From CALCNS01 sp964425745 (GTDB taxonomy: Bacteria; Bacillota; JAAYKD01): DNA of 64,000 bases. A model generated the notes under the pieces. The model was not told where the DNA came from, did not search any database, and worked only from the letters and a program-made list of their open reading frames with translations. The position numbers were made by a program, and so were the translations under genes. Where the stretch lies: positions 124,001 through 188,000 of the forward strand of contig CAYRNW010000002.1 in assembly GCA_964425745.1 (NCBI GenBank). The letters run 5' to 3'. The number at the start of each line of letters is the position of its first letter. Position 1 is the first letter of the stretch. Below are positions 23,401 to 31,022 of the stretch, one piece after another.

Positions 23401-25104
23401 CTATTTCACAATCACTCCGCCACCGTAATTCGGCCCAGAAGTTTGTTGTAAGTATACTTCTACGTTTTCTTCGAGTCCTTCCACGATTTCAGTGTTCATC
23501 GCATCCGATAAACCAATGCTGACCGGGATTGCAACAAACCCCTTAGGAAGGCTTTCTTCAGGGACCTCTAGTAGGGTAGGATACAGATCGGAGGTTTCTG
23601 CTCGCACGAAGACGGCTGGGCCGAATTCAGTGTTAATAATGGCAGAACTGGGCACCATAAGAACGTCCTCTTTGGTTACCGCATTGATGGTATACGATAC
23701 GCCCATCCCAGGTTTTAGATTCCCGGGGTTGGAAATTGTAATCGTTGCCGGAAAATATGCGGCGCTTCCTTTGCCACCGGAAGAGCTAGCTTCATAGCTG
23801 AGGTCTGAAATGGTACCTTCCATGAAAATTGTTCCATCGATTTGATCAAACATGATACTGACCGGCATACCTAGACTGACTTTGGAAATATCAATTTCAT
23901 CGATACTGGTCGTAACAATCATTTGAGATAAATCAGCAATCACTACCACCGGGGTGCCGTTTCCAGCCAGTTTATTCCCGGGTTGGATCACCATGCTGGT
24001 TATCATACCGTTGATAGGACTCGTCAACACATTTTCCTGCACTTGGCTGGAATACTCGGCAATCCGTTCTTGTAAAGAAACCAAGTTTTTTTGCTCTTCA
24101 TCAAGGGTTTGATGCAAGCTGGGATTGCTGAGCTTTAGAAGCACATCGCCTTCTGAATAATCGGAATACTCTATGATGCTCGCTTGCGTACATTCACCAC
24201 TACTCATGACCGTGAGCGTGGTTTCTTGACGGAATTTCAAAGTACCGATATCATAGGGAAGCAGCTTTTCGCCACTTTCATTGATAAGGTAAGCGGTTGC
24301 TTCTAAACCTTCGGTTAAGGTGCCGGGATTGGACATTTCAAAATTGACACGGAAGCAAACGGTGCCATCGCTGTTGACTTTACGAATCCGTTCAACAGAG
24401 GTGACCGTTCCACCGATATTGGTCATGGTAGCAGGCACAGAAATCGTGGCCGCCATTCCGGTTTTAATTTCTTCAAGATATCCATAGGTAAAATAGAGTG
24501 CTAATTTCATGACCGAATCATCGACTAAACGACCGATCGTAGTGCCAGGTGAAAGATAATCACCGACTTTCATGCTGCTTCCTTGAATCAGATGACCGGA
24601 AAACGGAGCTGAAAGGGTTAAATTTTCGATTTCATTACTGAGAGAGCGAATTCGATCTAACAACTGTGTTTGTTCTTTCATGGCAGCCGAAAGCTTTTCT
24701 CGGGCTTCTTCCGCATCGACACGGAACAAGGGTGTTCCAATTGCGACAGAATCACCGGCACGAACATAAACTTCCTCAACAGTGCCAATCATTTTCCCGC
24801 CTAATTCGGCTTTTTCTTTGGGAGCAGCGGTTCCCCAACCCGTGATATTTGCGCCAATGGTTCCGCGCATGGAATAACCGGTCATGATTTGACCCTCCGG
24901 GGAATTTGTTTTAAGTAAGGTTTGAACGAGATACCACCCACCTACAACAAGAATGGCTAAAATGATCAGGCCGATTGTCCATTTGATTTTTGTTGACAAT
25001 CCTTTCTTTCGCTGCTTCTCATAGGCTGCGTATTTATTACGAGCAACTTGAACTTTATCCGCAGGCTCTGCGGTTGGTTCGGTGTTTAGGGGTTCATTGG
25101 ACAA
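23401..25104 (-). CDS. HlyD/MacA-type membrane adaptor with two hairpin modules
   Basis: A 567-residue membrane-anchored adaptor with one transmembrane helix (about residues 38-60) and a large outer part. That part contains two successive lipoyl/coiled-coil modules: one with GTVEEVYVRAGDSVAIGTPL, the second with YSDYSEGDVLLKLSNP, a helical hairpin and SPINGMITSMVIQPGNKL. They are followed by a membrane-proximal beta domain. Most MacA-type proteins are shorter (about 350-400 residues) with one such module. The frame runs to 25254, but the TTG at 25104 has GAGGAGGAG seven bases upstream and gives a plausible cytoplasmic start. First gene of the operon. Confidence 0.87.
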   Translation of the reverse strand: MSNEPLNTEPTAEPADKVQVARNKYAAYEKQRKKGLSTKIKWTIGLIILAILVVGGWYLVQTLLKTNSPEGQIMTGYSMRGTIGANITGWGTAAPKEKAELGGKMIGTVEEVYVRAGDSVAIGTPLFRVDAEEAREKLSAAMKEQTQLLDRIRSLSNEIENLTLSAPFSGHLIQGSSMKVGDYLSPGTTIGRLVDDSVMKLALYFTYGYLEEIKTGMAATISVPATMTNIGGTVTSVERIRKVNSDGTVCFRVNFEMSNPGTLTEGLEATAYLINESGEKLLPYDIGTLKFRQETTLTVMSSGECTQASIIEYSDYSEGDVLLKLSNPSLHQTLDEEQKNLVSLQERIAEYSSQVQENVLTSPINGMITSMVIQPGNKLAGNGTPVVVIADLSQMIVTTSIDEIDISKVSLGMPVSIMFDQIDGTIFMEGTISDLSYEASSSGGKGSAAYFPATITISNPGNLKPGMGVSYTINAVTKEDVLMVPSSAIINTEFGPAVFVRAETSDLYPTLLEVPEESLPKGFVAIPVSIGLSDAMNTEIVEGLEENVEVYLQQTSGPNYGGGVIVK

Positions 25105-25283
25105 AAAAATCTCCTCCTCATTACGTGCTGGAAAAATGCTACAATAATATGTCTGTAAGTAAGACGGTTCTAAGCTGTGAAATGTTTCGTCAAATTCGAC
25201 TTTATTCGAAATCCGATGAAAGCAGACACCTTGCAGAGTATACACCTCTTCCAAAAAAATGTAAACCCGAAAGGATGGTTCTC

Positions 25284-25952
25284 ATGCCGTATGTTATTGC
25301 CTTTTTCGAAGGAATTATAACCTTTATTTCTCCATGCTTGCTTCCGATGTTGCCGATTTATCTCATGTATTTTGCTGGAGGTGCACAAGGACAGCAGAAG
25401 AAGACCAATGTCTTGAGCAACGCATTGGGATTTGTACTAGGATTTACTTTAGTTTTTGTTACCCTCGGTGCTTTTGCGGGGAGTATAGGCCAATTTCTGC
25501 GAAGTTATCAAACGGCAGTGAACTGGGTTTCCGGTAGCTTGATCATTCTGTTCGGATTGAATTTTCTGGGAGTTTTGCCCTGGAATCTCTTTCGCGGCAA
25601 TTTGAAGCGTCAAAATGTCACAGAACTAACCTTTGCATCATCGGTCCTGTTTGGTATGGTTTTCTCCATTGGTTGGACCCCCTGTGTTGGAGCTTTTTTG
25701 GGATCAGCTTTACTGATGGCCTCACAACAAGGATCGGTTTTGAAAGGTATTCTCATGTTGCTCCTTTATTCCTTGGGATTAGGGATCCCGTTCATCATTA
25801 GTGCGGTTCTGCTGGACCAGTTGAAATCGGCATTTCAATGGATTAAACAGCATTATGACCTTATCAATCGGATTTCTGGTGCCTTTTTGATTGCTGTGGG
25901 TGTTTTGATCATCACCGGCTGGTTGGGGCGCTTATTAACACTCTTATCGTAG
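25284..25952 (+). CDS. ccdA: CcdA-type thiol-disulfide electron transporter
   Basis: A 222-residue membrane protein with six hydrophobic segments and the two redox cysteines expected of CcdA: C18 in ISPCLLPM and C134 in GWTPCVG. CcdA passes reducing equivalents from cytoplasmic thioredoxin across the membrane to extracytoplasmic thioredoxin-like proteins, as in cytochrome c maturation or spore-envelope disulfide reduction. The frame is open further upstream, but the ATG at 25284 with AAGGATGG eight bases before it is the conventional start. The next gene encodes a membrane-anchored TlpA/ResA protein, its likely partner. The electron donor may be the thioredoxin encoded at 11.3 kb. Confidence 0.92.
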   Translation: MPYVIAFFEGIITFISPCLLPMLPIYLMYFAGGAQGQQKKTNVLSNALGFVLGFTLVFVTLGAFAGSIGQFLRSYQTAVNWVSGSLIILFGLNFLGVLPWNLFRGNLKRQNVTELTFASSVLFGMVFSIGWTPCVGAFLGSALLMASQQGSVLKGILMLLLYSLGLGIPFIISAVLLDQLKSAFQWIKQHYDLINRISGAFLIAVGVLIITGWLGRLLTLLS

Positions 25953-25971
25953 AAACAGAAAGGAAAACAGA

Positions 25972-26544
25972 ATGAAAGCACAAACCAAATGGCTCCTGTT
26001 ATTAGTCCTCTTGATCGTTGTTTTGGTCGGAGGAGGTATGGTATATCAGCAATTAAGAGCCAATTATCAAGTGGATAATTTGCAAACGGCAACACCAAAC
26101 GAAGAAGATCCTTCTAGCGAAGAAAAGATGGCGATCCCAAACTTTGAGCTCCAAGATTGGGAGGGCAACCCGGTTGAGTTCTCTTCCTTTTTAGGGAAAC
26201 CGGTCATCATCAATTTCTGGGCAAGTTGGTGTCCTTATTGTGTGGATGAAATGCCTTATTTTGAGACGGTGTATCAAGAATTCGGAGAAGGAATCCAATT
26301 TCTGATGATCGATAGTGTCGACGGCTCTCGCGAAACAATTCAGAAGGGTAAAGATTTTTTAGCGAAATACGAATACACCTTTCCGGTTTATTTCGATACA
26401 CAATATGTTGCCGGTCAAATCTTTGGGCTTCAAGGATTACCCGCCACGTTTCTGATTGACGAAGACGGATATTTTGTAGCCTGGGTCAATGGCATGACCG
26501 ACGAGGAGACACTACGCTTAGGCATTGAAATGCTGTTGAAATAG
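25972..26544 (+). CDS. Membrane-anchored TlpA/ResA-type thioredoxin
   Basis: A 190-residue protein with an N-terminal transmembrane anchor (about 7-28) and a TlpA/ResA-like domain outside the membrane. The active site is WCPYC (C87 and C90), with the cis-proline in GLPATFLID. It should reduce disulfides in exported proteins using electrons delivered by CcdA, encoded 19 bases upstream. The exact client is unknown; ResA acts on apocytochrome c, but no cytochrome genes are seen here. A terminator hairpin follows the stop. Confidence 0.9.
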   Translation: MKAQTKWLLLLVLLIVVLVGGGMVYQQLRANYQVDNLQTATPNEEDPSSEEKMAIPNFELQDWEGNPVEFSSFLGKPVIINFWASWCPYCVDEMPYFETVYQEFGEGIQFLMIDSVDGSRETIQKGKDFLAKYEYTFPVYFDTQYVAGQIFGLQGLPATFLIDEDGYFVAWVNGMTDEETLRLGIEMLLK

Positions 26545-26577
26545 AAAAGATGCTCCCCTCACCAGGGAGCATCTTTT
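26545..26577. terminator. Bidirectional intrinsic terminator
   Basis: A 13-bp stem (26545-26557 with 26565-26577) and a 7-base loop between convergent genes, with U-rich tails on both strands. It touches the stop codon of the minus-strand gene. Confidence 0.88.
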
Positions 26578-27860
26578 TAATATTCTTCTTCGACTTCGCG
26601 TTGGCCCACTTCTACGCGGACGGTTAAAATGCGGTGCTCGGTGATTTCTTGCACCCAGACCTTCAGATGTTGATATTGAAAAGAAGCTTGTGCTTCCGGA
26701 AATCCGTTTAACATTTCTATGACCCAACCACCAACAGTCGTATAGTCGCTGTCAAAATCACGTTCGTCAATTTCAAAATATTCTAAGAAGTCATAGATGC
26801 TGATATCAGCGTCGACTTCCACTGTTTTATCATCAATCGTTTTGAAGTATTCTTCTACTTCATCGGATTCATCCCAGATTTCACCAACCAGTTGCTCCAA
26901 GACGTCTTCCATGGTCAAAACACCTAAGGTTCCGCCGTATTCATCGGTGACCACAGCCATGTGCATTTTTCGACGTTTCAATTCTGCTAAGACCGAGGGT
27001 AATTTCATCGATTTATGAATAAAGCAAACATCCATCAGCAAGGTTCGTATTGAAAATTCCCGGGTCTCCACGATTTTCTTGAAAAAGTGGTTCAAATACA
27101 AAATACCAATAATATTATCGATGCTATCTTCATAGACCGGTATTCTGGAAAAGCGCGAGTGAACAGCGATTTCTAGAATGCTATCCATATCATCTTCAAC
27201 ATCAATAGATACCATGTCAACCCGAGGTGTGATAATCTCTTGTGCCGAAATCTCGGAGAACTCTAAAGCAGATTGTAATAAGTCGCTGCGTTCCTCATCA
27301 ATGACTCCTTCGTCTTCAACCGTTTCAATAATGGAATATAAGTCATCTTCCGTGACGGTCGCATTCTGCTCGGGAATGCCGAATAAACGATTGATTGCAT
27401 ACAGAAATTTTCCCAAAATGAAGACGAGCGGGAATGTGAGGAACATCAGGAAGCGTAAGAAGGGTGCTGTCGTAAGAGAAAATCCCTCGGCGTGATCTTT
27501 TGCCAAAATTTTTGGTAGAATTTCCCCGAAGGTCAAAATCAGGACAGTCATAATGGCAGTGGAAATGCCCACGCCACCTTCCCCCAATAATTGAATGGCG
27601 ATTAGTGTCGCTAACGAAGAAGAAGCGATGTTCACAAGATTGTTGCCAATCAAAATTGTAGTTAAAGCGGTTTCATAATGTTCGTAGATAAAGTAGGCTA
27701 GTTCAGCTTTTTTGCTCCCGCTTTCAGCGGATTTCTTAAGTCGCATCTTATTTGCGGATGCAAAAGCAATTTCCGATGCGGAAAAGTAGGCAGAAAAGGC
27801 GATGAAAACGGTGATCAAAAGATAAGGTCCGTACGGACTGTCGTCCATGGAAATACTCAC
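26577..27860 (-). CDS. CNNM/CorC-like membrane protein (hemolysin C family)
   Basis: A 427-residue protein with a DUF21 transmembrane domain (about 5-190, four hydrophobic segments, SASEIAFASANKMRLK motif), a pair of CBS domains (about 205-330; ITPRVDMVSID, SRIPVYEDSIDNIIG, AVVTDEYGGTLGVLTMEDVLE) and a C-terminal CorC/HlyC domain (about 345-420). Such proteins are called hemolysin-like but are mainly implicated in magnesium or other divalent-metal transport. It lies 13 bases after a close paralogue on the same transcript, suggesting a heteromeric complex or a duplicated regulator pair. Confidence 0.92.
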   Translation of the reverse strand: MSISMDDSPYGPYLLITVFIAFSAYFSASEIAFASANKMRLKKSAESGSKKAELAYFIYEHYETALTTILIGNNLVNIASSSLATLIAIQLLGEGGVGISTAIMTVLILTFGEILPKILAKDHAEGFSLTTAPFLRFLMFLTFPLVFILGKFLYAINRLFGIPEQNATVTEDDLYSIIETVEDEGVIDEERSDLLQSALEFSEISAQEIITPRVDMVSIDVEDDMDSILEIAVHSRFSRIPVYEDSIDNIIGILYLNHFFKKIVETREFSIRTLLMDVCFIHKSMKLPSVLAELKRRKMHMAVVTDEYGGTLGVLTMEDVLEQLVGEIWDESDEVEEYFKTIDDKTVEVDADISIYDFLEYFEIDERDFDSDYTTVGGWVIEMLNGFPEAQASFQYQHLKVWVQEITEHRILTVRVEVGQREVEEEY

Positions 27861-27873
27861 TCCTCATTCATTG

Positions 27874-29133
27874 TTAATTTGATAGATCGTTGACCTTTAC
27901 CAAAAGTTTGACAATGCGTTTGTTGTCGATTTTCAATACTGAAACCGTAACACCGTTATAAACAAAGCTGTCGCCCTCTTTTGGGACATAGTCAAAGTGC
28001 TCTAAAACCCAGGAACCCATGGTTTTGTGCCATAATTCGTCTTTGTCGTAATCATCGTACCGCATCAGTTCAAATGCATCGTCGACATCGAATTCGGCAT
28101 CGACTTCATAACGATTACCACCTATAGGCACAAATTCCTCGATGACTTCATCGTCTTCATCCCAAATTTCTCCAACCAATTCTTCCAAGATATCCTCAAC
28201 GGTCATAATGCCAAGGGTGCCACCATAATCATCATTGACAATGGCCATGTGCAATTTTCTTCGGCTCATCTCTTGGAGTAAATCATCGATCTTGGTTGTT
28301 TTGGGGACAAAATAAGGGGGGTCCAGTAGGGCACGCAAATTGATATGATCTCCTTGCTTCAAATATAACTTGAGGAATTTTCGTATATTCAAAACCCCGA
28401 TGATATGGTCGATGTTGTTTTCATAAACCGGGAGTCTTGAGAATTTTTCTTCTTTGATCGTTGCCAAGATTTCTTGACAAGTGCTATCGATATCAATGGC
28501 CACGACATCAACGCGGGCGGTCAAGGTATCTTGCGCGGTGATATCATCAAATTCTAATGCGGAACTAATCAATTCGCTTTTTCCGGCTTCTAAACTACCC
28601 TCTTCACGAATGGTTTCTAAAATGTCATAAAGTTCATCTTCGGTAACGGTGGGCTCTTCCTGCTTATTGAAGAGTTTTGAAACGCCCTTACTGATTACCG
28701 TGAAAAAGAACACTACAGGTGCTAAAAGCTTTATTAAAAAATAAAGAAAGCCTGCCACAGCTAAAACAAAACTCTCGTTTTGACTTTTTGCTAAGTTCTT
28801 CGGTATCATTTCTGCAAACAGAAATACGATTAAAGTCGTAAGCAAAGTGCTATAAGCTACAGAATCGCTTCCCCAAGTTCGGGTCGCAATCAAGGTTGCC
28901 GTAGTGGCGGTACCTATATGCATTAGATTGGTTCCTACCAACATGGTTGTAATGGATTTATCGAAGTTGTTCAAAATATACAAGGCCTTTTTAGCTCGAA
29001 CATCTCCATTATCTGCATAGTTTTTAATACGAATTTTGTTGACAGATGCATACGCAATTTCGGATCCGGCAAAAAAGCCGCCTCCGAGAAGCGTAAAAAA
29101 CGGCAAGATATAATACCAACTGTCACTACCCAT
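27874..29133 (-). CDS. CNNM/CorC-like membrane protein, tandem paralogue
   Basis: A 419-residue paralogue of the downstream gene with the same order: DUF21 (FAGSEIAYASVNKIRIK), two CBS domains (LTARVDVVAID, SRLPVYENNIDHIIG, AIVNDDYGGTLGIMTVEDILE) and a CorC/HlyC C-terminus. The frame is open to 29292, but the extra residues are unlike the family and the ATG at 29133 aligns with the start of the paralogue. The AAAGGAG site is 13 bases upstream, longer than ideal, so the start is less certain than the gene. The likely role is divalent-cation transport or its control. Confidence 0.88.
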   Translation of the reverse strand: MGSDSWYYILPFFTLLGGGFFAGSEIAYASVNKIRIKNYADNGDVRAKKALYILNNFDKSITTMLVGTNLMHIGTATTATLIATRTWGSDSVAYSTLLTTLIVFLFAEMIPKNLAKSQNESFVLAVAGFLYFLIKLLAPVVFFFTVISKGVSKLFNKQEEPTVTEDELYDILETIREEGSLEAGKSELISSALEFDDITAQDTLTARVDVVAIDIDSTCQEILATIKEEKFSRLPVYENNIDHIIGVLNIRKFLKLYLKQGDHINLRALLDPPYFVPKTTKIDDLLQEMSRRKLHMAIVNDDYGGTLGIMTVEDILEELVGEIWDEDDEVIEEFVPIGGNRYEVDAEFDVDDAFELMRYDDYDKDELWHKTMGSWVLEHFDYVPKEGDSFVYNGVTVSVLKIDNKRIVKLLVKVNDLSN

Positions 29134-29354
29134 CTGGGTAACCACACTCCTTTTCATGTACCATGAGCAACCTGCTCTATTGCTTATTCTCTTTCTCCAA
29201 ACTGATAAAAATAAATAGCGAATCCATACCAAAATGCTATAGTGAACCGTTACCTGTGAATAAGCAAACATAACCTGTATAGAAAATAACAACTTATATT
29301 ATATCGTATGAGAAGAGTGACTGCAAGAAGAAAATCAAGGTATTACATCGCTCT

Positions 29355-29394
29355 CGACCGATTTGGACCGATGTAGGTCGATTTCTGACGATTT
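29355..29394. repeat. Four imperfect 10-bp tandem repeats
   Basis: The blocks CGACCGATTT, GGACCGATGT, AGGTCGATTT and CTGACGATTT follow one another with an exact 10-base period, about one helical turn. They lie about 80 bases upstream of the promoter of the CofE-like gene and could be a protein-binding array. Confidence 0.55.
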
Positions 29395-29471
29395 ACCCTT
29401 CCAGAGTCCTTGTTTTTCTATGAAGTGTTCGTAATCATTCCATTTGATTATGAATCAATTACCAGATTGAA

Positions 29472-29500
29472 TTTACATAGGACTTTTCCTATAGTATAAT
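29472..29500 (+). promoter_or_regulatory. Promoter of the CofE-like gene
   Basis: TTTACA (29472-29477), a 17-base spacer and TATAAT (29495-29500). The spacer contains the inverted repeat ATAGGA-CTTT-TCCTAT (29477-29492), a possible operator. Confidence 0.75.
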
Positions 29501-29539
29501 ACCGTTGTTGTCTCTGATATTTCAAAGGAGGATAAACGT

Positions 29540-30721
29540 ATGCGTTATACCGGTGTCACATCTCGAGGGATTATTACCCCGATTTTTCAACAGGGAGATC
29601 CTTTGGTTAAAATGATCACACAAAGCCTTTTAAAAGCATCTGAAGTTGAGGGTTTTGCTTTATCCAATGGGGATATTATAGGCGTAACCGAGGCCGTTGT
29701 TGCCAGAACGCAAGGAAACTACGCTACTGTAGATCAAATTGCAGAAGATATTCGCAGCAAACTAGGCGGAGAAGATATGGGCATTGTTTTTCCAATCTTA
29801 TCTCGTAACCGTTTTGCTATTTTATTGCGTGCTATCGCAAGGTCGTGTAAAAAACTCTATGTGCAATTGTCGTATCCTACCGATGAAGTGGGAAATGGTC
29901 TCCTAACTTGGGAGCAGGTTGATGAAAAGGGAATCGATCCTTATAAAGATCACTTTACTGAAACTGAATTCCGCAAAATCTTTGGAATGAATACGGTTCA
30001 TCCCTTTACCGGTGTGGACTATATCGAATATTATAAGAGTTTCGCACCCCATATTGAAATTATTTTTTCCAATGATCCACGGCACATCTTAAAATTCACC
30101 AAGAATGTGCTCAATTGCGATATTCATACCAGAAAGCGAACTCAAAATATTCTAAGAAAAGCTGGAGCCGAACGAGCCTACAGATTAGACGAAATCATGA
30201 CAGAGTCGGTGCAAGGGAGTGGCTATAATCCGCAATTTGGCTTGTTGGGTTCCAACAAAGCCACTGAAGAAAAAGTTAAATTATTCCCGCGAGACTGTTC
30301 AGACTTCGTTGAGCTGTTGCAAGAATCGTTAAAACAAGCTACGGGAAAGGCTTTAGAAGTGATGGTGTATGGGGACGGAGGGTTCAAAGACCCGGTTGGG
30401 GGCATTTGGGAATTAGCCGACCCAGTGATCTCTCCCGCCTATACAACAGGCTTAGAAGGTACCCCGAATGAGTTGAAGATGAAGTATTTTGCAGATAACG
30501 AATTCGGTCATCTCAATGGAGAAGCGTTGGCAGAAGCAATGCGCAAAACCATCCGTGCCAAAGATGGAAATTTGACTGGGAAAATGACCTCACAAGGAAC
30601 AACTCCTCGAAAATTAACCGATTTATTGGGCAGTTTATGTGACCTCACCAGTGGTAGTGGCGACCGTGGAACCCCAGTGGTTTTAATACAAGGTTATTTC
30701 ACGAATTTCGCCAGTGAGTAA
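29540..30721 (+). CDS. CofE-like (F420-0:glutamate ligase family) protein
   Basis: A 393-residue protein with features of the coenzyme F420-0:L-glutamate ligase family: a GDIIGVTEAVVARTQG segment near residues 43-58, and a MVYGDGGFKDPVGGIWELADP block near 274-294 that matches the metal- and nucleotide-binding region of CofE. Classical CofE proteins are about 250 residues; this one is about 140 longer, mostly in the middle (about 95-240). Other F420 genes are absent from the window, so the substrate may be a different acid or tetrapyrrole-like acceptor. It is a monocistronic gene with a consensus promoter and a terminator. Confidence 0.75.
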   Translation: MRYTGVTSRGIITPIFQQGDPLVKMITQSLLKASEVEGFALSNGDIIGVTEAVVARTQGNYATVDQIAEDIRSKLGGEDMGIVFPILSRNRFAILLRAIARSCKKLYVQLSYPTDEVGNGLLTWEQVDEKGIDPYKDHFTETEFRKIFGMNTVHPFTGVDYIEYYKSFAPHIEIIFSNDPRHILKFTKNVLNCDIHTRKRTQNILRKAGAERAYRLDEIMTESVQGSGYNPQFGLLGSNKATEEKVKLFPRDCSDFVELLQESLKQATGKALEVMVYGDGGFKDPVGGIWELADPVISPAYTTGLEGTPNELKMKYFADNEFGHLNGEALAEAMRKTIRAKDGNLTGKMTSQGTTPRKLTDLLGSLCDLTSGSGDRGTPVVLIQGYFTNFASE

Positions 30722-30762
30722 TTTAACCGTGTATTAAATAGCAAAGATCAATGCATAAAAAC

Positions 30763-30805
30763 AAACAGACTATTTTAAACTTTACGAGTTTGAAATAGTC
30801 TGTTT
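30763..30805 (+). terminator. Intrinsic terminator of the CofE-like gene
   Basis: An 18-bp stem with one G-U pair (30763-30780 with 30788-30805), a 7-base loop and a U6 tail. Confidence 0.88.
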
Positions 30806-31022
30806 TTTATACCATAAATTTGACATCATATGAAATTTGCAAAAAAATCTTAAATTTCCCTCTGTTTTAGAAGGAAAACCCCGAGAAACATCAAATATAA
30901 TAATAACTGTCCTTGTACCCTTTTTTAAGCGAAGACTCTGTTTTTGTTTGATACCTAAGGGATGAAAAAGAATAGGTGAATTCCACTTTGGTGAATATTT
31001 ATACAACAGGGGGGGCTCTTCA
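30806..31022 (+). promoter_or_regulatory. Upstream region of the giant gene
   Basis: About 215 A/T-rich bases. A TATAAT occurs at 30896-30901 without a good -35, and no riboswitch consensus was recognised. The ribosome site is unusual: an A followed by a run of seven G residues (31009-31015), seven bases before the ATG. Confidence 0.4.

Larger units (their letters stand above)
29134..29539. other. Divergent intergenic region (406 bp)
   Basis: Between the minus-strand CorC-like gene and the plus-strand CofE-like gene. It holds a phased 10-bp repeat at 29355-29394, a consensus promoter at 29472-29500 with an inverted repeat in its spacer, and nothing coding that I can support. The open frame at its left end is an upstream extension of the CorC-like gene. 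Confidence 0.6.

Noticed and set aside
30806..31022. Possible cyclic-di-GMP or other riboswitch before the giant gene
   Set aside because: Neither the conserved core bases nor a paired stem set of any riboswitch class I know could be found.
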